Positions 24,331-31,942 of a stretch of DNA of 64,000 bases are shown here, in pieces. The notes below the pieces were generated by a model that worked only from the letters and a program-made list of their open reading frames with translations, ran no database searches and was not told where the DNA came from. The translations under genes and the position numbers were made by a program. This DNA comes from an uncultured Eubacteriales bacterium (GTDB lineage Bacteria > Bacillota > Clostridia > Oscillospirales > Oscillospiraceae): contig CASFFN010000012.1 in assembly GCA_949293985.1 (NCBI GenBank), forward strand, positions 32,829-96,828, read 5' to 3'. How positions within the stretch are numbered: the stretch's first letter is position 1; every line of letters begins with the position of its first letter.

Positions 24331-24815
24331 GCATCGTTATTCGTGAACTTCCATGTTTCGACCCACAGAAAGAAAACCTACCCAGGCGCAGCAGCTTCAT
24401 TGGAGCATTGTCCTGGCTCCGGGCCATCCAGAAGTGTTTAGGGGATTCCTTTGTGTTTGCCTTAGATGAAGCTCTCATGTGCGACGGCAGCTTCCAGGGC
24501 CGCAGCGAGGAGTTTCTCGTGTGGGGTTACGGAGGGGATTCTGCATCCAGGTTCAATGGTGTGGTGCTTCTGGGTAGCCAGGTTGACCCCCTGGACATCC
24601 AGGAAAGAAACGGTTTGCGTTACACCTGCTTCCAGCGGACCCTTGCAGATGCCCTTGCCAACGAAAGTATTTTGGATATGCAGGGTATTACCGAAGCTCT
24701 CAGCAAGTATTACTACACAAACGGAAACAGCTTTAACGGACTTTTCATAGCTCCAAAATATCAGGAACGGTTCAAGAGGCTGGCGAATGATGCAATTAAA
24801 TATTATGAAGATTAA
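24327..24815 (+). CDS. Hypothetical element protein (162 aa)
   Basis: It is translationally coupled to the preceding gene (ATGA overlap). The C-terminal half (RYTCFQRTLADALANESI, then helices) is vaguely like the C-terminal part of AbiEi-type antitoxins, but no HTH is present and no nucleotidyltransferase toxin gene lies next to it. The function is unknown. A 9-bp hairpin (24816-24844) follows the stop. Confidence 0.6.
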   Translation: MSIVIRELPCFDPQKENLPRRSSFIGALSWLRAIQKCLGDSFVFALDEALMCDGSFQGRSEEFLVWGYGGDSASRFNGVVLLGSQVDPLDIQERNGLRYTCFQRTLADALANESILDMQGITEALSKYYYTNGNSFNGLFIAPKYQERFKRLANDAIKYYED

Positions 24816-24844
24816 AGAACCGGTAGGAAAAGCCAACCGGTTCT
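24816..24844 (+). terminator. Hairpin after the two-gene hypothetical operon
   Basis: Inverted repeat AGAACCGGT / ACCGGTTCT with an 11-nt loop beginning at the stop codon; no T run follows, so termination is uncertain. Confidence 0.4.
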
Positions 24845-24867
24845 GATACTACAAAGGAGGTTACATT

Positions 24868-25101
24868 ATGTCTGAAAATTTTGAAGAAATGCGTAAGGAG
24901 CTTCTCCGACAAGGCCGGGAGGAAGGCAAGCGCCTGGCTCTGATTGACCACGCCTTAATTTTAATGCGTGTGCAGCACATGAACCCGGAGCAGGTCCTGG
25001 AGCTGTTCCAGGTGCCAAAGAAGCAGCGCCCCGGCCTACTGAAAACCCTTCAGGCTTGTGTGAAACAGAAACCTGAAAAATTCTATAACGAAAACACCTA
25101 A
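24868..25101 (+). CDS. Small hypothetical protein (77 aa)
   Basis: The ATG follows CAAAGGAGG. It is a charged helical protein; the start (MRKELLRQGREEGKRLALIDHALI) resembles the C-terminal tails of Rpn/PD-(D/E)XK transposase-like nucleases, but the nuclease domain is missing, so it could be a remnant or an independent small protein. It is the last gene of the + block of the element. Confidence 0.55.
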   Translation: MSENFEEMRKELLRQGREEGKRLALIDHALILMRVQHMNPEQVLELFQVPKKQRPGLLKTLQACVKQKPEKFYNENT

Positions 25102-25227
25102 TGTCACAGTAAAATGCATGTCCTTCTATAATTAATTCGGGGGACTTCCATTTCTTGGAAATCTCCCTGATTTATGAATATGTCTATAATTGAAAAGAGC
25201 TATTCGAAAAGGACTTTTATCCATTTT

Positions 25228-25836
25228 TTATAGCCCATAATTTCGATGTAAAGCTTTTCTAATGTTCTCTACAATTTCTTTGGTTGTTTTGCTTTCAACA
25301 TAAACCAAATGTCTTCTGTCCCACTTATAGCCAAATGCTTTAAGTATAGTTTTGGCCTGATCTTCGGTTATGTTTAGTGTTTGGGCAAGATCTAAGGCAT
25401 GCCAACTGCTATTTTTAGTTAATACATCTATTACATCGGTAGGATATTGGTAACGAAACTTTCGTCTTAACCATGACACTACATTAATAGTTGCTCCGCC
25501 AATTCCTATAATTGTTGCAGTCTGGTCTAGATATGGATAAATTAGCGTCCATAATTCTTGAAATAATCCGCAATCAGAAGCAGCATGATCAAAAGAGAAT
25601 CCAATAACAGTATTATCATGTAGCTCCAGATCCGATATTTTCTTTTTCTCGTTTATTACTTTTTCATGACCATTGTCATCATATGTATGTGCCCAGATTT
25701 GAAAATCACCATAGGGGTTATAAATCAATCCTGTATTAATTAATTCATCCAAAATGGTTTTCATCGTAAGAGTGTCGTCAATATTTAATAACTGGGGCCC
25801 ATCTGCCAATTCAAATAAAAGCTTAATTTTTCCCAT
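25228..25836 (-). CDS. AT-rich cargo gene: possible ubiquitin-like domain, membrane segment, winged helix
   Basis: The 202-residue product is on the opposite strand from the element and clearly more AT-rich, suggesting separate acquisition. Residues 1-80 have the strand/helix order and ending of a beta-grasp fold (IDDTLTMKTILDELI ... ISDLELHDNTVIGFSFD). A hydrophobic segment follows (TATIIGIGGATINVVSWL, about residues 108-125), then a C-terminal winged-helix-like region (DVIDVLTKNSSWHALDLAQTLNI, TEDQAKTILKAFGYKW). The start is supported by GAAAGGATAA. I do not recognise the family; the ubiquitin-like reading is from pattern only and no E1/E2/JAB gene is nearby. Confidence 0.6.
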   Translation of the reverse strand: MGKIKLLFELADGPQLLNIDDTLTMKTILDELINTGLIYNPYGDFQIWAHTYDDNGHEKVINEKKKISDLELHDNTVIGFSFDHAASDCGLFQELWTLIYPYLDQTATIIGIGGATINVVSWLRRKFRYQYPTDVIDVLTKNSSWHALDLAQTLNITEDQAKTILKAFGYKWDRRHLVYVESKTTKEIVENIRKALHRNYGL

Positions 25837-26207
25837 TGGTATTTATCCTTTCTCTTACATATGTTTTTAGCAGTAAAGTATAATCCTCCGGCAAATAATT
25901 GGTTACTAATTATAACAAATTTTTCTTAATTATACAAGATAAGCCGCTCTTTATCTGCTTTTGAAGCCACTGCCACTAATCTCTTCAGAGTCTTCTTGGA
26001 ATCTGTAAGTTGGAATTTCGAACAAACTCCCTTTTTAAGTATTTTATCAGCTGTCTATATATTTGTCGATAGTAAATACTTCAATTCCACAAAATATTTC
26101 TTCTAATTTCCATGTATAATATAAAAGCACGCAAAGCACAGTTCGAGACTTATCATTTATTACCCATACTAAAAATATGGAGCCGCTGTATCCCATTAAC
26201 AAGCCTA
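25837..26207. other. AT-rich gap between cargo gene and toxin-antitoxin pair
   Basis: About 370 bp, AT-rich, with no ORF of coding character, hairpin or RNA I can name. It probably holds the promoter of the minus-strand cargo gene near its left end and decayed sequence elsewhere. Confidence 0.5.
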
Positions 26208-26236
26208 TTGACAGCTGGAGCGAAGTACGCTATAAT
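26208..26236 (+). promoter_or_regulatory. Sigma-70-type promoter of the toxin-antitoxin operon
   Basis: Consensus TTGACA at 26208-26213 and TATAAT at 26231-26236 with a 17-bp spacer, 23 bp before the antitoxin start with an AGGAGG in between. Confidence 0.85.
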
Positions 26237-26258
26237 GTACGCACAGGAGGTGATTAAA

Positions 26259-26438
26259 GTGCTGAATACCAATATCACTAACTTCCGCAAAAACATCTAC
26301 GGTATGCTGGAGCAGACGATAAAGTACAATGAGCCTGTCAACATCAGCACCAAGGATGGCAACGCCGTTGTTATCAGCGAGGCTGATTACAACAGCCTGG
26401 TGGAAAGCCTTTACCTGAGTGCGGACGGAAATCGTTGA
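26259..26438 (+). CDS. YefM/Phd-type antitoxin, C terminus frameshifted
   Basis: The GTG at 26259 follows CAGGAGGTG. The 59-residue product has a Phd/YefM DNA-binding domain (TNFRKNIYGMLEQTIKYNEPVNIST, DGNAVVISEADYNSLVESLYL). After ...YLSAD it reads only GNR and stops at 26438. In the +1 frame the sequence continues as EIVEGLNTPLSECLPESEV and then SW, ending in a TAG that overlaps the toxin GTG. That is the expected toxin-binding tail of this family, so the antitoxin has lost its neutralising tail by a one-base shift near 26428, unless the base is a sequencing error or frameshifting occurs. Confidence 0.75.
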   Translation: MLNTNITNFRKNIYGMLEQTIKYNEPVNISTKDGNAVVISEADYNSLVESLYLSADGNR

Positions 26439-26492
26439 GGGCCTGAATACCCCCCTCAGCGAATGCCTGCCGGAAAGTGAGGTCTCCTGGTA

Positions 26493-26759
26493 GTGTTGTA
26501 TTCCATCGTTTACACCAAAGCTGCTGCGGCGGCGATTCCAAAGCTGAAGGCAGCAAAACTGGACCAGAAAGCAAAAGCCCTGATTGATATTCTCCGGGAT
26601 AATCCCTATCAGACGCCACCACCTTATGAAAAGCTGGTAGGCGATCTTCAAGGAGCTTACTCCCGCCGAATTAACATTAAGCACCGTCTGGTCTACCAAG
26701 TATTGGAGGCCGAGAAAGCAGTTAAAATTCTAAGTCTTTGGACACATTACGAATTTTAA
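26493..26759 (+). CDS. YoeB/Txe-RelE-family toxin
   Basis: The 88-residue toxin would cleave mRNA on the ribosome. It has the RelE/YoeB layout: YSIVYTKAAAAAIPKL at the N terminus, KALIDILRDNPYQTPPPYEKL, then the core GDLQGAYSRRINIKHRLVYQV and the end ILSLWTHYEF, with the arginines and terminal Tyr/Phe of the family. The GTG start at 26493 overlaps the TAG of the ancestral (+1) antitoxin frame by one base, the usual coupling. The toxin frame is intact although the antitoxin is broken. Confidence 0.85.
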   Translation: MLYSIVYTKAAAAAIPKLKAAKLDQKAKALIDILRDNPYQTPPPYEKLVGDLQGAYSRRINIKHRLVYQVLEAEKAVKILSLWTHYEF

Positions 26760-26771
26760 GCTGCTCAGGCA

Positions 26772-26800
26772 CAAAAAACCGGGGAGCTGCTGCTCCCCGG
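26772..26800 (-). terminator. Minus-strand rho-independent terminator
   Basis: Perfect 9-bp stem CCGGGGAGC / GCTCCCCGG with a 4-nt loop; read on the minus strand it is followed by TTTTTT. It would end the transcript that starts before the tRNA genes, after the structured region. It may also back up the end of the toxin gene on +. Confidence 0.75.
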
Positions 26801-27432
26801 AGAATCCCTTGACAAACTATGAATAATTTATTATTATAGTTTTTGCAGAGGTCGATGACCCGTAAAAAGGTTCAAACCTCTCAGTTGGAGCTGAGAGGTT
26901 TGAAAACGGCTTCTGTTTGCAACTTGACAAATTCATCTCTTCTTCCAAAAGACAAATCCTTAGCCACAAACATCATACCAAATTCGGATGATGTTGTCAA
27001 GAGGATTTGTCTGAGATGACATAGCCGAAATTTCTCATCGCCTGGTTATGGATGGGGCTGATTCATGGTGTATCCCCTATGAACCATCCCGTAGGAAGCA
27101 TCCCGAAGGAGAGTGATTGCACACGCTCTGGATAAGCGTCACAGGGTCATTGACCGTGCATTCCTGCCTCCGTGCACGCCAGGGTGGGCGTCCAACTCGT
27201 ACGGACGAGGAGCAGAACTGAGCGCTGCCGTGTTGGCAGACCTCTTAGGAGGCCAGCTCAAAGCTGCGAGGAATTGACCATAGCTGGTGATAAGCCGCCA
27301 TGACGAGGAAAATAATAACCTCAGAGCGCTGCCAACTGTCCTGACCTTTTCGGCACTTGAAATCCTCTTGTAGATGGGTGTAGACCTTCCCGAATACAGA
27401 GGCTCTCTGTATTCGGGAAAGTCTATTCATGG
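26801..27432 (-). ncRNA. Candidate large structured noncoding RNA downstream of tRNA-Glu
   Basis: About 630 nt without a credible ORF but with dense pairing: perfect stems at 27387-27419 (15 bp), 26872-26903 (13 bp) and a nested set pairing 26933-26939/27013-27019, 26950-26959/27003-27012 and 26970-26976/26988-26994. The minus strand is favoured because it has two UNCG tetraloop hairpins (UCC-UUCG-GGA at 27101-27110, UCC-UACG-GGA at 27087-27096), a consensus promoter before the tRNAs and a minus-strand terminator at 26772-26800. Large ornate RNAs of the ROOL and GOLLD classes are known to sit beside tRNA genes in Firmicutes and prophages and are of this size; the class is not proven. Confidence 0.55.
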
Positions 27433-27504
27433 TGACCCGTACGGGAATCGAACCCATGTTACCGCCGTGAAAGGGCGGTGTCTTAACCGCTTGACCAACG
27501 GGCC
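27433..27504 (-). tRNA. tRNA-Glu (UUC)
   Basis: The minus strand gives a full cloverleaf: acceptor GGCCCGT / ACGGGTC, T-arm with GGTTCGATTCC, and anticodon loop CTTTCAC flanked by CCGCC/GGCGG, hence anticodon TTC. CCA is not encoded. Its 3' end faces the conjugative element, so it is a conceivable integration site, but no duplicated 3' end is visible within the window. Confidence 0.92.
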
Positions 27505-27507
27505 TGG

Positions 27508-27580
27508 TAGCGGCAATCTGACTTGAACAGATGACATACCGGGTATGAACCGGGTACTCTACCAACTGAGTTATGCCGCC
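27508..27580 (-). tRNA. tRNA-Met (CAU), probably elongator
   Basis: Minus-strand cloverleaf with acceptor GGCGGCA / TGCCGCT and anticodon loop TTCATAC, anticodon CAT. The anticodon stem lacks the three consecutive G:C pairs of initiator tRNA, so elongator Met (or a lysidine-modified Ile) is likely. One stem pair looks mismatched. It lies 3 bp from tRNA-Glu in the same transcript. Confidence 0.85.
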
Positions 27581-27620
27581 ATGTGGTCCGGCGTTAAGAT
27601 ACCGCCGAAACAGCTACCTT

Positions 27621-27649
27621 ATTATAGCCGTATGGCTTTCGTTTGTCAA
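27621..27649 (-). promoter_or_regulatory. Promoter of the tRNA-Met/tRNA-Glu/ncRNA transcript
   Basis: On the minus strand TTGACA (27649-27644), a 17-bp spacer and TATAAT (27626-27621): a perfect consensus promoter about 40 bp before tRNA-Met. Confidence 0.88.
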
Positions 27650-27693
27650 GGGTATTTTTTAATTTTTTGCCGTTTTCCCGCAAATCGTCCGGC

Positions 27694-27727
27694 AAACCCG
27701 GCTCCCATCCTGTTGGGAGCCGGGTTT
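27694..27727 (-). terminator. Hairpin after rpoD
   Basis: 14-bp stem (AAACCCGGCTCCCA / TGGGAGCCGGGTTT) with a 6-nt loop just after the rpoD stop codon. The T run is missing on the minus strand, so termination efficiency is uncertain. Confidence 0.55.
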
Positions 27728-27736
27728 GGGCCCCAT

Positions 27737-28885
27737 TTAGCAGTAAAAATCCTTAATCTTCTTGGCCCGGCTGGGATGGCGCAGCTTCCGGATGGCCTTG
27801 TTTTCAATCTGGCGAATCCGCTCCCGAGTGACCCCGAACAGCTGCCCCACCTCTTCTAAGGTGTGGGTTCTGCCGTCATACATACCAAAGCGCATCCGCA
27901 GCACATCCGCTTCCCGCTCCGTCAGGGTGTCCAGAATCTCCTTGAGCGCCTCGGCAAGAAGCGCGTTGGAGGTGGCGTCGGCAGGGCCGGGGGTGTGGTC
28001 GTCCGGCACGAAGGAGCCGATGGAGGTATCTTCCTCGTCACCCACCGGGGTATCCAGGCTCAGGGTGTCGGCGGCGGTACGGTTGGCTTCGATAATCTTC
28101 TCCACGGGAAGGCCCAGCTCGGCGGCAATCTCCTCCATGGTAGGCTCCCGGCCCAGCTCCTGCACCAGCTTCCGGTTGCACCGGGTGGCCTTGTTAATCA
28201 CCTCTACCATATGCACCGGCACCCGGATGGTCCGGGCCTGGTCGGCGATGGCCCGGGTAATGGCCTGCCGAATCCACCAGGTAGCATATGTAGAGAACTT
28301 GTTTCCCTTTGTCCAGTCAAACTTGTCCACCGCCCGAATCAGGCCGGTGTTCCCTTCCTGAATCAAATCCAGAATGTGCAGTCCCCGGCCGGAGTACTTC
28401 TTGGCGATGGACACCACCAGCCGCAGGTTGGCCTCGGTGAGTTTATTTTTGGCGTACTGGTCTCCTTCGGACACCCGCTTGGCCAAATCCACCTCTTCTT
28501 CCGCCGTCAGGAGCTTAATCTGGCCGATTTCCTTCAGGTACATCCGCACCGGGTCGTCCAGATTGTACTCCGCCGCCAGCCCCACCGGGTCCACCAGCTC
28601 CTCATCCTCCACGGTGCTCAGGTCAATATCGTCCTCCAGGGCGTCGGCAAAGGGCAGCCCCTCGTCCGGGTCCAGCTCCATCTCCGCGCCGATGATCTGG
28701 ATGTTCATGGCCTCGATCCGGTCGTAAATCTCCTCGATCCGCTCCGGGTTCAAATCCATCTTTTCCAGATAGCCGTTCAGCTCGCTGGAACGGAGGATGC
28801 CCTCCTTCTTGCCCTTGGTAATCAGGTTTTGCAGGGCGTTTTGCAAATCTTCGGTGATTTTGGAAGGCTTCTTGGCAGTACTCAT
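27737..28885 (-). CDS. rpoD: RNA polymerase primary sigma factor RpoD (SigA)
   Basis: The 382-residue housekeeping sigma factor has region 1.1 (acidic, residues 1-100), region 1.2 ([22 protein letters not shown]), regions 2.1-2.4 ([53 protein letters not shown]) and a region 4 HTH ([30 protein letters not shown]). The length is typical for compact Firmicutes SigA. It is divergent from lepA. No dnaG is seen upstream, unlike the classic rpsU-dnaG-rpoD macromolecular operon. Confidence 0.97.
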   Translation of the reverse strand: MSTAKKPSKITEDLQNALQNLITKGKKEGILRSSELNGYLEKMDLNPERIEEIYDRIEAMNIQIIGAEMELDPDEGLPFADALEDDIDLSTVEDEELVDPVGLAAEYNLDDPVRMYLKEIGQIKLLTAEEEVDLAKRVSEGDQYAKNKLTEANLRLVVSIAKKYSGRGLHILDLIQEGNTGLIRAVDKFDWTKGNKFSTYATWWIRQAITRAIADQARTIRVPVHMVEVINKATRCNRKLVQELGREPTMEEIAAELGLPVEKIIEANRTAADTLSLDTPVGDEEDTSIGSFVPDDHTPGPADATSNALLAEALKEILDTLTEREADVLRMRFGMYDGRTHTLEEVGQLFGVTRERIRQIENKAIRKLRHPSRAKKIKDFYC

Positions 28886-28932
28886 TACATCAGCTCCTCT
28901 TTTTCTGGGGAAAAACTTTTCTTAGCTGTTAG

Positions 28933-28961
28933 ACTATACCCTGATTTTTTATTTTCGGCAA
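28933..28961 (-). promoter_or_regulatory. Promoter of rpoD
   Basis: Minus strand TTGCCG, 17-bp spacer, TATAGT (28938-28933), about 48 bp before the start codon. Confidence 0.6.
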
Positions 28962-29055
28962 GGGTTTTTTTGAAATTTTTCAAAAAAACAGGGCTTTGCG
29001 GTTTTTTTGTCCGGTTCGTCAGACAGTATTCCCCCAAATTCCCGAAAACATACGG

Positions 29056-29084
29056 TTTACTTTTCCGGAAAAATTCGGTATAAT
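29056..29084 (+). promoter_or_regulatory. Promoter of lepA
   Basis: TTTACT at 29056-29061 and TATAAT at 29079-29084 with a 17-bp spacer, about 65 bp before the chosen lepA start. Confidence 0.65.
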
Positions 29085-29149
29085 TGGGAAAATGCCATGC
29101 TATGCGCTGGGGCTTTTCCAGCGGAAGATTCACTGAAAGGGGGAGCCCT

Positions 29150-30958
29150 ATGACCGAGCTTTCCAAAATCCGCAATTTCTCCATCATCGCCCACATCGAC
29201 CACGGCAAATCCACCCTGGCAGACCGTCTGCTGGAGGCGTGCGGCGCCGTCGACCAGCGGGAAATGGAAAACCAAATTCTGGATTCCATGGATTTGGAGC
29301 GGGAGCGGGGCATTACCATCAAAGCCACCGCCGTCCAGCTTTCTTACCAGGCCGACGATGGGCAGGTCTATGCCCTGAACCTCATCGACACCCCGGGCCA
29401 TGTGGACTTTAACTATGAGGTATCCCGTTCCCTGGCGGCCTGCGAAGGCGCGGTGCTGGTGGTGGACGCCTCCCAGGGCGTGGAAGCCCAGACCCTGGCC
29501 AACACCTTCCTGGCTACCGACGCCGGGCTGGAGGTGCTGCCGGTAATCAATAAAATCGACCTGCCCTCCGCAAGGCCGGAGGAGGTAAAGGCGGAGATTG
29601 AGGACATTATCTGCATCCCCGCCGAGGACGCCCCGGAGATTTCCGCCAAGAATGGCATCAACATCCATTCCGTGCTGGAGATGATTGTAAACCAGGTTCC
29701 TGCTCCCAAGGGTGACCGGAACGCCCCTCTCCAGGCCCTGATTTTTGACAGCCAGTACGACTCCTACCGGGGCGTGATTGTCTACACCCGGATTAAAGAG
29801 GGTACCGTCCGGGCGGGTATGGACATCCGCATGATGGCCACCGGCGCTGTATATAAGGTAGTGGAAGTCGGCACCATGAATCCCCTGGGTCTGACCCCCC
29901 GGGAGGCTCTGGGCGCCGGAGAGGTGGGCTACATCACCGCCTCTATTAAAAATGTATCCGACACCCAGGTGGGCGACACCATCACCTCCCTGGAAAATCC
30001 GGCGGCGGAGCCTCTGCCCGGCTACCGGAAGGTGCAGCCCATGGTCTACTCCGGCATTTATCCGGCGGATGGAGCCAAGTACCAGGATTTGCGGGAGGCG
30101 CTGGAAAAGCTGAAGCTGAACGACGCCTCCATGTCCTATGAGCTGGAGTCCTCCGTCGCTCTGGGCTTTGGCTTCCGGTGCGGCTTTTTGGGGCTGCTGC
30201 ACATGGAGATTATCCAGGAGCGGCTGGAGCGGGAGTACAACCTGGACCTCATCACCACCGCCCCCAACGTGGTCTACCGGGTCACCAAGACCAACGGCGA
30301 GGTGCTGATGGTGGACAACCCCCTGGACTATCCCGACCCGGCGGATATCCAGCTGGCGGAGGAGCCTTATGTAAAGGTGAACCTGATGGCGCCCCAGGAG
30401 TATGTGGGCAACATCATGGAGCTGGCCACCTCCCGCCGGGGTGAGTTCAAGGACATGGTGTATCTGGACGCCCACCGGGTGGAGCTGCACTACGAAATGC
30501 CCTTAAACGAAATCATTTATGACTTTTTCGACGCCCTCAAGTCCCGGACCCGGGGTTACGGCAGTCTGGATTATGAGCTCATCGGCTACCGGCCCAGCCG
30601 GCTGGTGAAGCTGGACATTCTCTTGAACGGCGATGTGGTGGACGCCCTGAGCTTCATCCTCTTCGCGGACAACGCCTACCCCAGAGCCCGGAAAATCTGC
30701 GAAAAGCTGAAAGAGAACATTCCCAGAGCCCAGTTTGAAATCCCCATCCAGGCCGCCATCGGCGGCAAGATTATCGCCCGGGAGACCATCAAGGCCCTGC
30801 GGAAGGATGTGCTGGCCAAGTGCTACGGCGGCGACATCACCCGGAAGAAGAAGCTGCTGGAAAAGCAGAAGGAGGGCAAGAAGCGGATGCGCACCTTTGG
30901 CACCGTGTCCGTCCCCTCCGAGGCTTTCATGGCGGTGCTGAAGCTGGATGAGGATTAA
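29150..30958 (+). CDS. lepA: Elongation factor 4 (LepA), ribosomal back-translocase GTPase
   Basis: The 602-residue translational GTPase acts on stalled or mis-translocated ribosomes. The ATG at 29150 follows GAAAGGGGG and starts [22 protein letters not shown], with G1 at [13 protein letters not shown] (G3) and NKIDLP (G4). Domain II, III and V-like segments and the LepA-specific C-terminal domain ([24 protein letters not shown]) are complete. The stop codon is immediately followed by a MITE copy. Confidence 0.97.
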   Translation: MTELSKIRNFSIIAHIDHGKSTLADRLLEACGAVDQREMENQILDSMDLERERGITIKATAVQLSYQADDGQVYALNLIDTPGHVDFNYEVSRSLAACEGAVLVVDASQGVEAQTLANTFLATDAGLEVLPVINKIDLPSARPEEVKAEIEDIICIPAEDAPEISAKNGINIHSVLEMIVNQVPAPKGDRNAPLQALIFDSQYDSYRGVIVYTRIKEGTVRAGMDIRMMATGAVYKVVEVGTMNPLGLTPREALGAGEVGYITASIKNVSDTQVGDTITSLENPAAEPLPGYRKVQPMVYSGIYPADGAKYQDLREALEKLKLNDASMSYELESSVALGFGFRCGFLGLLHMEIIQERLEREYNLDLITTAPNVVYRVTKTNGEVLMVDNPLDYPDPADIQLAEEPYVKVNLMAPQEYVGNIMELATSRRGEFKDMVYLDAHRVELHYEMPLNEIIYDFFDALKSRTRGYGSLDYELIGYRPSRLVKLDILLNGDVVDALSFILFADNAYPRARKICEKLKENIPRAQFEIPIQAAIGGKIIARETIKALRKDVLAKCYGGDITRKKKLLEKQKEGKKRMRTFGTVSVPSEAFMAVLKLDED

Positions 30959-31034
30959 GGAAACTCCGAAAATCGTCCGCGGCCGGATAGCAAATCTCTT
31001 GCTGCCAGCTTTTGCCGATGGATTCAGAGTTTCT
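30959..31034 (+). mobile_element. MITE copy A (short, degenerate)
   Basis: 76 bp starting GGAAACTCCGAAAATCG right after the lepA stop and ending ATTCAGAGTTTCT. The inner CAAATCTCTTGCTGCCAGCT/TTTGCCGAT segment matches the reverse complement of copy B (38339-38513). Its middle is deleted relative to copies B and C. Confidence 0.7.
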
Positions 31035-31053
31035 GTAAGAAAGAAGGTATTTT

Positions 31054-31926
31054 ATGCCCGCCAAAATAAGGGGACTTGCTGCCCTGGTACTGGCGGTGCT
31101 CCTCTGCGGCTGCACCCCCCAGCAAAATTCTCCCACCACCCAGCCCACCACGGAGACCACCCGGCCTTCCGTGACCCAGCCTACGGTGAAGGTGCTGACA
31201 CCGGTTTCCGCCGTGTGCAATCTCCCCGACGGCTTTCTCAACTACTACCTGGCTTTGGAATATGACGCCATGGGAAATCTGCGGGCCATCACCCGGCGGA
31301 ACGCCCAGGGAGAGCAGGTAGCCAAGGAGAGCTACCGCTACGACGACCAGGGGCGGGTGATATCCGTGCAGCCCAAGGATGGACTGGAGACCACCTACCA
31401 CACCTATGACGCTGCAGGAAACCGCGTCCGCACGGAGGAGGGGCTGGTGCGCCAGGAGTACAGCTATGACGCCCAGGGGCTGCTCCAAACCCGGGAGCTG
31501 TACGCGGGGGATGTGCTGAGCCAGTACACCACCTATACCTACAATGCCGAGGGGCTGCCGGAAAAGGTGCAGGAATACGACAGCCAGGGGGCGCTGCTGG
31601 GCTGCACCCAATACACCTACAACAGCCGGGGATGGCTGCTGAAAGCGGAGGAGTATGACGGCGCCGGTTCTCCCCCGGCCACCGTCACCTATCAGTACAA
31701 TGCCCAGGGTTTCCTGCTGGGGCAGGAAAAACGAAACTCCTCCGGCGGCCTGATCTCTCTGGTGCGGATGACCTATGACAAAAGGGGAAACCTGCTCACC
31801 GTCCACCAGTATGACGAGAATCTGGAGCTGCAATGGTGGCTGGAATTCGCCTATGGGGAAATTCCGGTGGTGGAGGAAAATCTATCAGAATTTTATACGG
31901 CCCGGAAGGAGCTTCTGGGCTTTTGA
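31054..31926 (+). CDS. Lipoprotein with RHS/YD-type repeats
   Basis: The 290-residue product has a lipoprotein signal with lipobox LLCGC at residues 15-19, a Thr/Pro/Gln-rich linker, then about ten repeats built on [YV]xYDxxGxL (LEYDAMGNLR, YRYDDQGRVI, HTYDAAGNRV, YSYDAQGLL, YTYNAEGLP and others). These are YD repeats as in RHS proteins but here in a small lipoprotein without toxin domain. It is surface-exposed by inference. It sits between lepA and hemW, 16 bp before the latter. Confidence 0.8.
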   Translation: MPAKIRGLAALVLAVLLCGCTPQQNSPTTQPTTETTRPSVTQPTVKVLTPVSAVCNLPDGFLNYYLALEYDAMGNLRAITRRNAQGEQVAKESYRYDDQGRVISVQPKDGLETTYHTYDAAGNRVRTEEGLVRQEYSYDAQGLLQTRELYAGDVLSQYTTYTYNAEGLPEKVQEYDSQGALLGCTQYTYNSRGWLLKAEEYDGAGSPPATVTYQYNAQGFLLGQEKRNSSGGLISLVRMTYDKRGNLLTVHQYDENLELQWWLEFAYGEIPVVEENLSEFYTARKELLGF

Positions 31927-31942
31927 AGCATAGGAGGTAACC

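Noticed and set aside
26809..26837. Plus-strand TTGACA-17-TATTAT promoter entering the structured RNA region
   Set aside because: Kept only as a doubt: it overlaps an AT palindrome, no + terminator with a T run exists at the far end, and UNCG loops, promoter and terminator all favour the minus strand.
27433..27504. tRNA-Glu 3' end as the attachment site of the element
   Set aside because: Plausible by position, but no direct repeat of the tRNA 3' end and no integrase gene are visible in the window, so it is not annotated as att.
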